64,000 nucleotides of DNA, taken from assembly GCA_964509075.1 (NCBI GenBank), contig CAZDWC010000005.1, forward strand, positions 245,583 to 309,582, in the 5' to 3' direction. The translations under genes were made by a program, and so were the position numbers. The notes under the pieces were generated by a model. The model was not told the DNA's origin. It searched no databases and was given only the letters and a program-made list of their open reading frames with translations. Below, piece by piece: positions 1 through 8,355 of the stretch. Source of the stretch: UBA7239 sp964509075. Its GTDB lineage: Bacteria > Pseudomonadota > Gammaproteobacteria > Pseudomonadales > UBA7239. The number at the start of each line of letters is the position of its first letter. Within the stretch, counting starts at the first letter, position 1.

Positions 1-2
1 AA

Positions 3-1175
3 ATCAATTCACTGACCAATGTTTCCCTGCCGGGTATCACAGCTACCTTATTGCCCAGTGGCGATCTGCAGATCGACTCCGCCACGGGCTCTGATCTCAA
101 CTTCACGCTCAACAGCACTGACGCTGCAGATACGCTGCAGATTGAAGGCGCGGCCGGTACGCCTCCTCTGACGCTTGATCTGGTCGGTGGTGACCAGACC
201 AGTGTTGTTGGTGGTACCGTCAATATCGTTCTGGACAACGGTTATACCGCGTCCAATCCTTCGCCGGCTCTTGTCGGCCTGTTTGGTGCATTTACGGCCA
301 CTACTTTTACACCGGTGATCATCAATGCTTTCGATCCCACGGATCCGGGTACCTATAACCACGCCACATCCATGTCGGTATATGACAGCCTGGGCAACCC
401 GCATGTCATGACACAGTATTTTGTCAAGGAAAACTACGATCCTAATGATCCTGTTGCCAGTCCGCCGAATACCTGGACCATGTACGTGCTGATTGATGGA
501 CAGGATGTCGGTGATCCCGACATCACATTGCCGCCACCGCAAAATACTGTCGCGACACGCGCAGCGTATACCTTGCGCTTCAACCAGGATGGCAGTTTCA
601 ACCAGTTACTTTCCGAACAGCCACTGATCTCCAACTGGTCACCTGTGGATAGCAATGGCATTTCCAATGGCGCAATGGGTCCGCAGAACGTCCTGAGCGG
701 AGGCACCATCCCTGTACCGTTGCCGCCCACCAGTTCCAACTTCCTGATTGATATTTCAGATACTACACAGTTCGGCAGTCCGTTTGCGGTCAACAATGTG
801 GACCAGGATGGCTATACCACGGGACGCCTGGCAGGACTGGATGTTGATAAAGACGGCATTATCTTTGCCCGTTTCACCAATGGCGAAACACAGATTCAAG
901 GGCAGATAGCATTGGCCCGCTTCAACAATGAGCAAGGCCTGACGCCCATCGGTGACACCATGTGGGGGGAGAGCTCCGAGTCCGGGCAGCCCAATATTGG
1001 CGCGCCGAATACCTCGGCGCTGGGTTCGCTGCAATCCAGCGCATTGGAGGAGTCCAATGTCGATCTGTCGGAGCAACTGGTGCAGCTGATCATTGCCCAG
1101 CGGAATTTCCAGGCTAACGCCAAAACCATTGAGACAGATAACCAGATCACCCAGACCATCATCAATCTGCGTTGA
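3..1175 (+). CDS. flgE: Flagellar hook protein FlgE, 3' part (5' end outside window)
   Basis: FlgE polymerises outside the cell into the hook that joins the flagellar rod to the filament. The reading frame is open from the first bases of the window, so the N-terminal part is missing; a TTG at 51 is only an internal codon. Visible family marks are the central segment with SMSVYDSLGNPH and the C-terminal heptad-rich helix with NVDLSEQLVQLIIAQRNFQANAKT-type spacing, ending in QTIINLR, which packs in the hook core. The variable middle domain is long and acidic. The next gene is a chemoreceptor rather than flgF, so this copy is not followed by the usual flgFGHI series. Confidence in the family is high; the total length is unknown. 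Confidence 0.93.
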   Translation: MNSLTNVSLPGITATLLPSGDLQIDSATGSDLNFTLNSTDAADTLQIEGAAGTPPLTLDLVGGDQTSVVGGTVNIVLDNGYTASNPSPALVGLFGAFTATTFTPVIINAFDPTDPGTYNHATSMSVYDSLGNPHVMTQYFVKENYDPNDPVASPPNTWTMYVLIDGQDVGDPDITLPPPQNTVATRAAYTLRFNQDGSFNQLLSEQPLISNWSPVDSNGISNGAMGPQNVLSGGTIPVPLPPTSSNFLIDISDTTQFGSPFAVNNVDQDGYTTGRLAGLDVDKDGIIFARFTNGETQIQGQIALARFNNEQGLTPIGDTMWGESSESGQPNIGAPNTSALGSLQSSALEESNVDLSEQLVQLIIAQRNFQANAKTIETDNQITQTIINLR

Positions 1176-1254
1176 TGTTTGCTGATCCTTGTGGCGTTGC
1201 CTTGCAAGCTGCGAGTGGTGATCTACGCTGTATAGACACAAATGTTTTCGGGAA

Positions 1255-2880
1255 ATGGATATGGGCTGGTTCAATCATTTGTCGGTACGTTACAAGATAC
1301 TGCTGATTCCCGTTGTGGGCACGCTGGGTTTTTGCTGTTTTTTGTGGCTGAGCTCTGTGAACAATCACCAGGCCACGCAACGTCTTGCGCAGATACGCGA
1401 TGTGTATTTTCCCCTGCTGGAAATTGCCAATGCCAACCAGGTGCGTCTGGATCTAACGATAGGCAAGATGAATGATGCTGTCACCATGGGTGAAAAAGAT
1501 ATTCTCAAAGAGGCGGCGAGTCTCAACGAGCAAACTCTCAAGGCATTCGCACAGCAGAAGGAATTGTTTCCTGAAAAAAAATCTGAAATTGATCAAACAG
1601 AAAAATCCTACAGTGATTTCTACAGCGCGGCGTACAAGGTTTCAGAGGGTATGCTAGGTGGCTCGGCAAGTGTTGCTGCTATGGCAGGAGACATTCAGGC
1701 AAAAAATTCGTTGCAGCAAAGCGCTGAAAAATCACTGAAGGATTTCAGGGAAAATAGTCATAGCCAATTTGTGGACCTGGTGAAAGCGTCGGAAGATGCC
1801 AGCAAAAGCACCTTGTACATGAATCTGGTTATTGGTGCAGTCACCATTGCGGTATTGCTGGTTACTGCGCTGGTTGTCGCAGCGACAATTACCGGTAACG
1901 TTGGGCGTGTCGTTGATTCCCTGAAAGATATTGCACAGGGAGAAGGTGATCTCACTCGCAGGATTTCCGTAAGCAGTCAGGATGAGGTTGGTGAACTGGT
2001 ACGTTGGTTTAATACTTTTGTGGAGAAATTGCAGAAATCACTGGTGGATGTGGTTGGTGTTATTGAGCCGCTAAGCAAGGTTTCACAGGAGCTCAAGGGC
2101 GTATCGGCACAGACAAATCAGGATTCCATTGCCCAGAGCCGCAATGCGGAAATAGTTTCACAGTCCATGCAGGACCTGATTGTCAGTTTCAAGGATATGG
2201 CTGGCAGGGCGCAGGCCACTGCTGAAGCGGCTGTCGACACGGATCAGGAATCACAACAGGGTCAGCAGATTGTGGCGTCTACCGTCACATCTATCAACGA
2301 ACTGGCCGTCGAAGTCGATGAAGCTGCTGCGGTAATCCAGCAACTGGAAAAGGATGCAGAAAATGTGGGTGGCATTCTGGATGTCATCCGCGGTATTGCC
2401 GAACAAACCAATCTGCTCGCCCTGAATGCTGCCATTGAAGCGGCTCGTGCGGGTGAGCAGGGCAGAGGGTTTGCGGTAGTGGCTGACGAAGTTCGCACGC
2501 TGGCGTCTCGCACGCAGGATGCAACTCGCGAGATTCGCACAGTCATCGAGCAGTTGCAGGGTGCGGCCGGCAAAGCGGTGACGGTCATGGATCACAGCAA
2601 ACGCTGCGCCAGTCAGAGTGTGCAGCATGCCAGCAAGACCGGCGACTCCCTGCTCACCATTACCGGCAAGGTCGCGACCATTTCCGAAATGAACCACCAG
2701 ATTGCCCAGGAAACACAGAAACAGCAGAGCAACTCCACTGTTATTTCCGAGAAGGTTGCGCACATGCGTGATGTGGCCGACCAGACGCGTCGATCCACGG
2801 AAAATGTTGCTGGTCTCAGCCGCTCGCTGGAAGATTTCGCCGATAAGCTCTACCGGGTCGCCAGACAGTTCAAGGTCTAG
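1255..2880 (+). CDS. Methyl-accepting chemotaxis protein
   Basis: Inner-membrane chemoreceptor that signals to CheA through CheW. About 541 residues: TM1 at roughly 12-32, a periplasmic four-helix-bundle-sized sensor region to about 185, TM2 at roughly 185-208, a HAMP segment containing GEGDLTRRI, then the cytoplasmic coiled-coil with the highly conserved hairpin tip (EQTNLLALNAAIEAARAGE). It ends RQFKV, with no C-terminal pentapeptide tether for CheR. The start is ATG 1255 or ATG 1261; the latter has a GGGA at better distance. It lies 80 nt after flgE and may be cotranscribed. The ligand cannot be read from the sequence. Confidence 0.95.
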   Translation: MDMGWFNHLSVRYKILLIPVVGTLGFCCFLWLSSVNNHQATQRLAQIRDVYFPLLEIANANQVRLDLTIGKMNDAVTMGEKDILKEAASLNEQTLKAFAQQKELFPEKKSEIDQTEKSYSDFYSAAYKVSEGMLGGSASVAAMAGDIQAKNSLQQSAEKSLKDFRENSHSQFVDLVKASEDASKSTLYMNLVIGAVTIAVLLVTALVVAATITGNVGRVVDSLKDIAQGEGDLTRRISVSSQDEVGELVRWFNTFVEKLQKSLVDVVGVIEPLSKVSQELKGVSAQTNQDSIAQSRNAEIVSQSMQDLIVSFKDMAGRAQATAEAAVDTDQESQQGQQIVASTVTSINELAVEVDEAAAVIQQLEKDAENVGGILDVIRGIAEQTNLLALNAAIEAARAGEQGRGFAVVADEVRTLASRTQDATREIRTVIEQLQGAAGKAVTVMDHSKRCASQSVQHASKTGDSLLTITGKVATISEMNHQIAQETQKQQSNSTVISEKVAHMRDVADQTRRSTENVAGLSRSLEDFADKLYRVARQFKV

Positions 2881-2922
2881 TCATCCCGCATCCTGCCACG
2901 CCCCATCCAGATAAACGGACCT

Positions 2923-2946
2923 CGCCAGAGCCATAAAGCTCTGGCG
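2923..2946 (+). terminator. Inverted repeat after the chemoreceptor gene
   Basis: A perfect 9-bp inverted repeat (CGCCAGAGC, 6-nt loop, GCTCTGGCG) lies 43 nt after the chemoreceptor stop codon. There is no clear T-run behind it, so it may be a weak terminator or an mRNA-stabilising hairpin. Confidence 0.5.
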
Positions 2947-3121
2947 TATTCCGTTGTGCGCCCCTGATTATTATCTGGCAACATAATGATTTTAAAGGGG
3001 TTTGTCTTTGCTTTCCCTTTGCCGAAAAATGAGGGTAAAATGCGCCCTCGAAATCGGGGGGGCTACAGTTTTACTGCTGGTAACCCGGACTTTCTCATCC
3101 CATCAGGAGTAAACCTAAACC

Positions 3122-3358
3122 ATGAGCAGCATTGAAGAACGCGTTAAGAAAATCGTTGCCGAGCAACTGGGCGTTAAGGAAGAGGACGTAAAAAACGAAG
3201 CCTCTTTCGTAGAAGATCTTGGCGCAGACTCTCTGGATACCGTTGAGCTGGTAATGGCTCTGGAAGAAGAATTCGAAACCGAGATTCCCGATGAGGAAGC
3301 CGAGAAAATCACTACCGTGCAACTCGCCATTGATTACATCAACGCCCATTTGGCGTGA
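3122..3358 (+). CDS. acpP: Acyl carrier protein
   Basis: Carries growing acyl chains on a phosphopantetheine arm during type II fatty-acid synthesis in the cytoplasm. At 78 residues it has the standard length and is very acidic. The attachment serine is Ser37 in GADSLDT, followed by the helix II residues VELVMALEEEF that contact partner enzymes. An AGGAG lies shortly before the ATG. In most gammaproteobacteria acpP follows fabD-fabG; here the upstream neighbours are a chemoreceptor and flgE, so the gene has its own 5' region. A terminator follows, so acpP can be made in excess over fabF. Confidence 0.98.
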   Translation: MSSIEERVKKIVAEQLGVKEEDVKNEASFVEDLGADSLDTVELVMALEEEFETEIPDEEAEKITTVQLAIDYINAHLA

Positions 3359-3401
3359 TGTCCAAGCCGTAAGACAACGGCTGGCAGAGTAATACACAGG
3401 G

Positions 3402-3429
3402 AAGCCGTAACACCCGTTACGGCTTTTCT
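3402..3429 (+). terminator. Rho-independent terminator after acpP
   Basis: Stem AAGCCGTAAC / GTTACGGCTT with a 4-nt loop, followed by a short T-rich run, between acpP and fabF. It probably allows partial read-through into fabF, giving high acpP and lower downstream expression. Confidence 0.75.
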
Positions 3430-3483
3430 TGTGTCTGAGCATCGGCTTTTTTATTGTCCGAATTTCTGTGAGGAGCTGCGTTC

Positions 3484-4722
3484 GTGTTGGGCAGAAGAGT
3501 GGTAGTAACAGGTTTGGGTATGGTGTCGCCATTGGGCAATACCGTCGCGGATACATGGGCAGGCATTCTTGCCGGACGCAGCGGTATCGCTACGATAGAA
3601 CACTTTGACGCACAGCCGTTTACCACCCAATTTGCCGGCAATATTCGCGGGTTGGATGTAGAGCAATACATGCCAGGCAAGGACGCTCGCCGTATGGATA
3701 CTTTCATCCAGTACGGAATGGTGGCCGGTATCCAGGCCATGGCAGACAGTGGTTTTGTCGTTTCGGATGAGAACGCGGAGCGTTGTGGCGCCGCAATCGG
3801 CTCCGGCATTGGCGGTATCGGCGCCATTGAAGAAAGCCGCGACATCATCAATAACTCCGGCCCTCGACGCATTTCGCCGTTTTTTGTTCCCGGCAGCATT
3901 ATCAACATGGTGGCCGGCAATCTGGCTATCAAATATGGCTTGCGCGGACCGAATATTGCAGTCACGACCGCCTGTACCACCGGCACTCATAACATCGGGC
4001 TTGCTGCACGCATGATTGCGATCGGCGAGGCGGACATGATGCTGGCGGGTGGCGCTGAAATGGCCTGTACGCCAGTTGGGCTGGGTGGCTTCGCTGCTGC
4101 ACGCGCCTTGTCTACACGCAATGACAACCCGCAGGCTGCCAGTCGCCCCTGGGATCGCGACCGCGATGGTTTTGTTCTGGCCGATGGTGCCGGCGTGCTG
4201 GTGCTGGAAGAATACGAGTCAGCCAAGGCTCGCGGAGCCAGAATCTACGCTGAGTTGTGCGGATTCGGCATGAGCGATGACGCCTACCATATGACATCAC
4301 CTCCGGAAGACGGCAATGGTGCTGCGCGGGCCATGATCAATGCCCTGCGCGACGCAAAACTTGATGCCTCGGAGTTGAACTACATCAATGCCCACGGCAC
4401 CTCGACACCCGCTGGTGATATTGCCGAATGCCGCGCCGTCAAAAGGCTGATGGGGGCTCATGCTGGTCAAGTGGCTGTCAGCTCAACCAAATCCATGACA
4501 GGGCACCTGCTGGGGGCTGCTGGCGCGGTTGAGGCCATTTTCTCCGTGCTGGCCATTCACGACCAGGTAGCGCCACCCACGATTAATCTAGACAATCCCG
4601 ATAACGAATGTGACCTGAATTTTGTGCCGCATCGTCCCCAGCCCATGAGTATTCGCTATGCCATGTCGAATTCATTCGGATTTGGCGGTACCAATGGTTC
4701 GCTGCTGTTCGGGAAAGTCTGA
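3484..4722 (+). CDS. fabF: 3-oxoacyl-ACP synthase II
   Basis: Condenses malonyl-ACP with acyl-ACP in fatty-acid elongation. At 412 residues it is a standard-length KAS II. The catalytic triad is visible: Cys164 in TTACTTGTHN, a His in NAHGTSTPAGD and a His in GHLLGAAGAVEA; the C-terminal NSFGFGGTNGS loop is also present. The start is GTG 3484, chosen because GAGGAG lies about 8 nt upstream and because the sequence begins directly with the RRVVVTGLGMVSPLG core. It is the first gene of a run with pabC, mltG, tmk and holB, an order shared with Escherichia and Pseudomonas relatives. Confidence 0.97.
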   Translation: MLGRRVVVTGLGMVSPLGNTVADTWAGILAGRSGIATIEHFDAQPFTTQFAGNIRGLDVEQYMPGKDARRMDTFIQYGMVAGIQAMADSGFVVSDENAERCGAAIGSGIGGIGAIEESRDIINNSGPRRISPFFVPGSIINMVAGNLAIKYGLRGPNIAVTTACTTGTHNIGLAARMIAIGEADMMLAGGAEMACTPVGLGGFAAARALSTRNDNPQAASRPWDRDRDGFVLADGAGVLVLEEYESAKARGARIYAELCGFGMSDDAYHMTSPPEDGNGAARAMINALRDAKLDASELNYINAHGTSTPAGDIAECRAVKRLMGAHAGQVAVSSTKSMTGHLLGAAGAVEAIFSVLAIHDQVAPPTINLDNPDNECDLNFVPHRPQPMSIRYAMSNSFGFGGTNGSLLFGKV

Positions 4723-4740
4723 TCATCAGGGCGGTACTTG

Positions 4741-5574
4741 ATGCCTAGGACCGCCGCAGCCATCCCTCCTGACTGGAACAGGGCTATCGCCTACGGCGAT
4801 GGCCTGTTTGAAACCATACTGGTGCTGTCCGGCGCAATGCCTTTGTGGAGTTTTCACCGCAAGCGATTACAGGATTCCTTGCACCGCCTGCGGTTGGACT
4901 GTGACCTGGAAAGGCTGGAAGGGCAGATTTTCACGCTGGCACAGCAACAAGGTGACGGCATACTGAAAATCCTGATTGCCCGCAGTGGTGGTCAACGCGG
5001 TTACGATCTGCGCCAGGCCAGTCACGTCGTGTCCACTATGCAGATGTTTCCTCTTCCAGGCTATGCAGATTCCAGACGTTCGGTCGGAATCAGGATGCAT
5101 CTCTGTCGTTACCGATTAGCTCGACAACCGGCACTGGCTGGCATCAAGCATCTCAATCGACTGGATCAGGTGATTGCCGCCAGTGAGTGGGATCGTTTGC
5201 TGAGCCAGGAGGGTTTGTTACTTGATGAAAGCGGTGCCGTCATCGAAGGCACAGTCAGCAATCTATTTGTTGTGAAGGCGGGAAAACTGCTGACGCCACA
5301 GCTTAATTATTGTGGAGTTGCCGGTGTCATGCGTGCCTGCATCAAGGAGCAGCTTGCACCTGCGATGAATATTCCTGTTACAGAAAGTCGCATGACCTTG
5401 CAGGACGTACTGGAGGCCGATGAATTTTTTGTCTGCAATAGTATCTTCGGGATATGGCCCGTGCAGTCGTTGGGTGTCAGCACATTGCACAAGCGCAGCA
5501 ACATCAGCAAGGCATTGTGGGATGAACTGCAATTACTCGGCTATGGCCGTGTCTATCAGCGGGAGGCGGCATGA
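4741..5574 (+). CDS. pabC: Aminodeoxychorismate lyase
   Basis: PLP enzyme of folate synthesis that converts 4-amino-4-deoxychorismate to p-aminobenzoate and pyruvate. About 277 residues of the fold-type IV (class IV aminotransferase) family. The PLP lysine lies in GIKHLNRLDQV, near residue 138, and the EGTVSNLF segment binds the cofactor phosphate. ATG 4741 is preferred; the codon before it is a TTG. It sits 18 nt after fabF, and its stop overlaps the mltG start (ATGA), so translation is coupled. A D-amino-acid or branched-chain aminotransferase of the same fold is possible, but the neighbourhood is the standard pabC place. Confidence 0.93.
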   Translation: MPRTAAAIPPDWNRAIAYGDGLFETILVLSGAMPLWSFHRKRLQDSLHRLRLDCDLERLEGQIFTLAQQQGDGILKILIARSGGQRGYDLRQASHVVSTMQMFPLPGYADSRRSVGIRMHLCRYRLARQPALAGIKHLNRLDQVIAASEWDRLLSQEGLLLDESGAVIEGTVSNLFVVKAGKLLTPQLNYCGVAGVMRACIKEQLAPAMNIPVTESRMTLQDVLEADEFFVCNSIFGIWPVQSLGVSTLHKRSNISKALWDELQLLGYGRVYQREAA

Positions 5575-6683
5575 TAAAAAGCTTGCTGCGGCACAGCTTT
5601 TTGCTGTTGTTTATTTCTGCAATTGTTGCAGGCATGTACGGACTGGAAAGTATCCATCGGGCTGTCAAACAGCCACTGATGCTTTCTGAGCCGCAGCAGG
5701 TATTGCTGGTGGGTCAGGGAGATACCCTGACAAAAGTGGTTAACAAACTGGCTGCCGATGGCATCATACAGAATCCGCGCTGGTTGTTGCTGTATGCGAA
5801 GTGGCAGAAACAGACCAGTATCAGGGCAGGAGAGTACGCACTTTCACAAGACATGACTGGCGAAAGTTTATTGCAATGTCTCACGAGCGGTCGGGTCATC
5901 CAGTATCAGATCACCTTTGTAGAGGGCAGCACGCTGGCGGACAATATGTCAGCATTGACTGCGCAATCCAAACTGATTAACGATGTAAAAAGTATGGATT
6001 CGGCAGCATTTCAGGCGGTTTTTGGTTTTGAGCCGAATCGTGCAGAGGGTTGGTTCTTTCCCGATACCTACAGTTATGTCAGTGGTATGCGCATATCGGA
6101 TGTCCTGCTGCAGGCACACCACCGCATGCGGGCTGTACTGGACGAGGAATGGTCAAAGCGCGCCAAGGAATTGCCTTATAAAAACCCTTATGAAGCACTG
6201 ATCATGGCCAGTATTGTCGAAAAGGAAACTGGTGTGGCTTCAGAGCGCAAACAGATTGCCGGTGTTTTTGTACGGCGTTTGCAAAAAGGCATGCGTCTGC
6301 AAACGGATCCAACGGTGATTTACGGTCTGGGCAGTAGCTTCAAGGGCAACTTGAAGCGCAGTCATCTGCAGGAAATGACGCCCTACAATACCTACATGAT
6401 TGACGGCTTGCCACCAACTCCCATAGCCCTGCCTGGACGTGAAGCCATTCATGCCGCGCTGCATCCTGCGCCAGGCAAGGCGCTGTTCTTTGTTGCCAAG
6501 GGTGATGGCACGCATATGTTTTCTGACAATCTCGGCGAACATGAACGTGCGGTTGATGAATTCCAGTTGCGACCATCCAGGAATTACCGCTCGTCACCGC
6601 CAGCCAGCCAGGCATTATCCGATGACACCAGCAAGTCAGCAGCACCAGCGGTCATTCAACCTACTCCGGTTCCCCAAACATGA
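5571..6683 (+). CDS. mltG: Endolytic peptidoglycan transglycosylase
   Basis: Cleaves nascent glycan strands in the periplasm and so sets peptidoglycan chain length. 370 residues. There is one N-terminal membrane anchor (about 7-24), a LysM-like region, then the YceG domain. The catalytic glutamate is Glu217 in SIVEKETG, followed by the conserved GMRLQTDPTVIYGLG and NTYMIDGLPPTPI segments. The C-terminal 30 residues are a low-complexity Ser/Pro/Ala tail. It overlaps pabC and tmk by 4 nt each. Confidence 0.96.
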   Translation: MIKSLLRHSFLLLFISAIVAGMYGLESIHRAVKQPLMLSEPQQVLLVGQGDTLTKVVNKLAADGIIQNPRWLLLYAKWQKQTSIRAGEYALSQDMTGESLLQCLTSGRVIQYQITFVEGSTLADNMSALTAQSKLINDVKSMDSAAFQAVFGFEPNRAEGWFFPDTYSYVSGMRISDVLLQAHHRMRAVLDEEWSKRAKELPYKNPYEALIMASIVEKETGVASERKQIAGVFVRRLQKGMRLQTDPTVIYGLGSSFKGNLKRSHLQEMTPYNTYMIDGLPPTPIALPGREAIHAALHPAPGKALFFVAKGDGTHMFSDNLGEHERAVDEFQLRPSRNYRSSPPASQALSDDTSKSAAPAVIQPTPVPQT

Positions 6684-7315
6684 CATGCACAGGCAAGTTC
6701 ATCACCATTGAAGGCGGAGAGGGTGTTGGTAAATCCACCAATATTGCCACTGTCGAAAATTTTTTATTGCAGCGTGGTATCCCTTTTATCCGGACAAGAG
6801 AGCCGGGTGGTACACCACTCGCTGAACAATTACGTGAACTGCTGTTGATGCCGCGCGACGAAGTGGTTGATGAAAAGACGGAGTTGTTGTTGATGTTTGC
6901 AGCGCGTGCCCAGCATCTGCAGCAGAAAATACTACCAGCCCTGCATGAGGGGAAATGGGTAATCTGTGACCGTTTTACGGATGCCACATACGCCTATCAA
7001 GGAGGTGGCCGCGGCTTGTCGGTGGCGTTGATTGCCGAGCTTGAAAGTATCGTGCACGGAAATCTGCAGCCGGATCTTACCTTGTTGCTGGATGTTGATA
7101 TCAAAACCGGTCTTCAACGTGCTGGTCTGCGCTCTGCTCCCGATCGTTTCGAGCGTGAGCAGCAGGATTTTTTTGAGCGCGTACGCAATGCCTATCTGGA
7201 GCGTGCCCGGCAATTTCCAGGGCGCTTTGCAGTGATTGATGCCGGGCAAACTCTGGCTTCAGTACAGACCGATATTGTTTCTGCGTTGGACTGCTTTGTG
7301 GAGCGCACAGTATGA
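6680..7315 (+). CDS. tmk: Thymidylate kinase
   Basis: Phosphorylates dTMP to dTDP using ATP, an essential step of dTTP supply. 211 residues, normal length. The P-loop GGEGVGKST lies at residues 12-20, the DR motif is in VICDRFTDATYAYQGGGRG, and the substrate-side TREPGGTPLAEQLR segment is intact. A lid-type arginine-rich stretch (RSAPDRFE) follows. Four-nt overlaps with mltG and holB indicate one polycistronic message. Confidence 0.97.
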   Translation: MTCTGKFITIEGGEGVGKSTNIATVENFLLQRGIPFIRTREPGGTPLAEQLRELLLMPRDEVVDEKTELLLMFAARAQHLQQKILPALHEGKWVICDRFTDATYAYQGGGRGLSVALIAELESIVHGNLQPDLTLLLDVDIKTGLQRAGLRSAPDRFEREQQDFFERVRNAYLERARQFPGRFAVIDAGQTLASVQTDIVSALDCFVERTV

Positions 7316-8313
7316 CAGCCCTTGCGCTCACTCGTGCACCATTGCCTTGGCAGCAACTGCAATGGCATCACATGGCAGAACGCATCGGTCACAACCGCTT
7401 GCCCCATGCCTTGTTGCTGCATGGCGCTGCGGGCATTGGCAAGTCTCACTTTGCGCGATTGATGGCGTTGCGGCTGCTGTGTGCAAATGTACAAGATGGT
7501 CTTCCGTGTGGTGCATGCCATGCCTGTATGATGTTTGCTTCTGAATCCCATCCAGACTTTTTTCTGGCCAATACCAGTTATGGGATAGCAGACGGATCAG
7601 ATAGCGATATGGACACAAAACCGCGCAAGGGTAAAAAAACTGCTGCGCCTAGCAAGCAAATCCGTATTGATTGCATAAGGGATCTGATTCATTTCGGAGC
7701 GCACTCTGCCCACCAGGGCGGACGCCGTGTAGCGATTATCGAGCCTGCGGAAGCCCTGAATCATAACGCTGCCAATGCACTGCTGAAAACGCTCGAAGAA
7801 CCGGGCGAAGACATGTTTATTATCTTGTTGTCGCATCAGCCGTCACGTTTGTTGCCTACGTTGCGCAGCCGTTGTCAGGCAGTTTTCATGGCGACACCTG
7901 ATGAGCAGCAGGCAGGCAGTTGGTTGCGTCAGCAAATTTCGCCGGAGCGTGCAGCGACAGCGCTGGCATTCAGTGCAGGGGCTCCATTGCGTGCGCTGGA
8001 TGCCGTAAAAAACGAGCAGGATCTTGCCTGGCGAGAAGTGGTCATGACACTGGAAGCCTGCCGCAAGCAGGAAATTCACTATCTGTTTGCCGGTGAATCA
8101 TTGGACAAGCTTGCCAAGGCGCATGATGCCATCCTGATATTTGACTGGTGGATTGCGTATGTGCATGAGCAATGTCGGCTTGCGTTGAAAAAATCCTGGC
8201 TGCAATTTGCGGATACTCTGCAAAACGCGCGCAGGAAAGTACAAGGTACTGCCAATCCCAATGTCAGGTTCTTGCTGGACGCGTTATTGGTGGAATGGAC
8301 TGCCCTGCAGTGA
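7312..8313 (+). CDS. holB: DNA polymerase III delta' subunit
   Basis: Clamp-loader subunit that helps load the beta clamp onto DNA. 333 residues. AAA+ features: a P-loop-like GAAGIGKS at 38-45, a zinc module with Cys57, Cys66, Cys69 and Cys72, a Walker B region in VAIIEPAEALN, and the SRC sensor motif in LRSRCQ. A charged insert rich in Asp, Lys and Pro follows the zinc module (about residues 97-115). In relatives pilZ and tatD usually follow holB; here a B12-radical SAM gene follows after 42 nt. Confidence 0.96.
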   Translation: MTALALTRAPLPWQQLQWHHMAERIGHNRLPHALLLHGAAGIGKSHFARLMALRLLCANVQDGLPCGACHACMMFASESHPDFFLANTSYGIADGSDSDMDTKPRKGKKTAAPSKQIRIDCIRDLIHFGAHSAHQGGRRVAIIEPAEALNHNAANALLKTLEEPGEDMFIILLSHQPSRLLPTLRSRCQAVFMATPDEQQAGSWLRQQISPERAATALAFSAGAPLRALDAVKNEQDLAWREVVMTLEACRKQEIHYLFAGESLDKLAKAHDAILIFDWWIAYVHEQCRLALKKSWLQFADTLQNARRKVQGTANPNVRFLLDALLVEWTALQ

Positions 8314-8355
8314 AATAACTTTTAGCCCAGAGAATCCAATAAACGAGATGTAACA

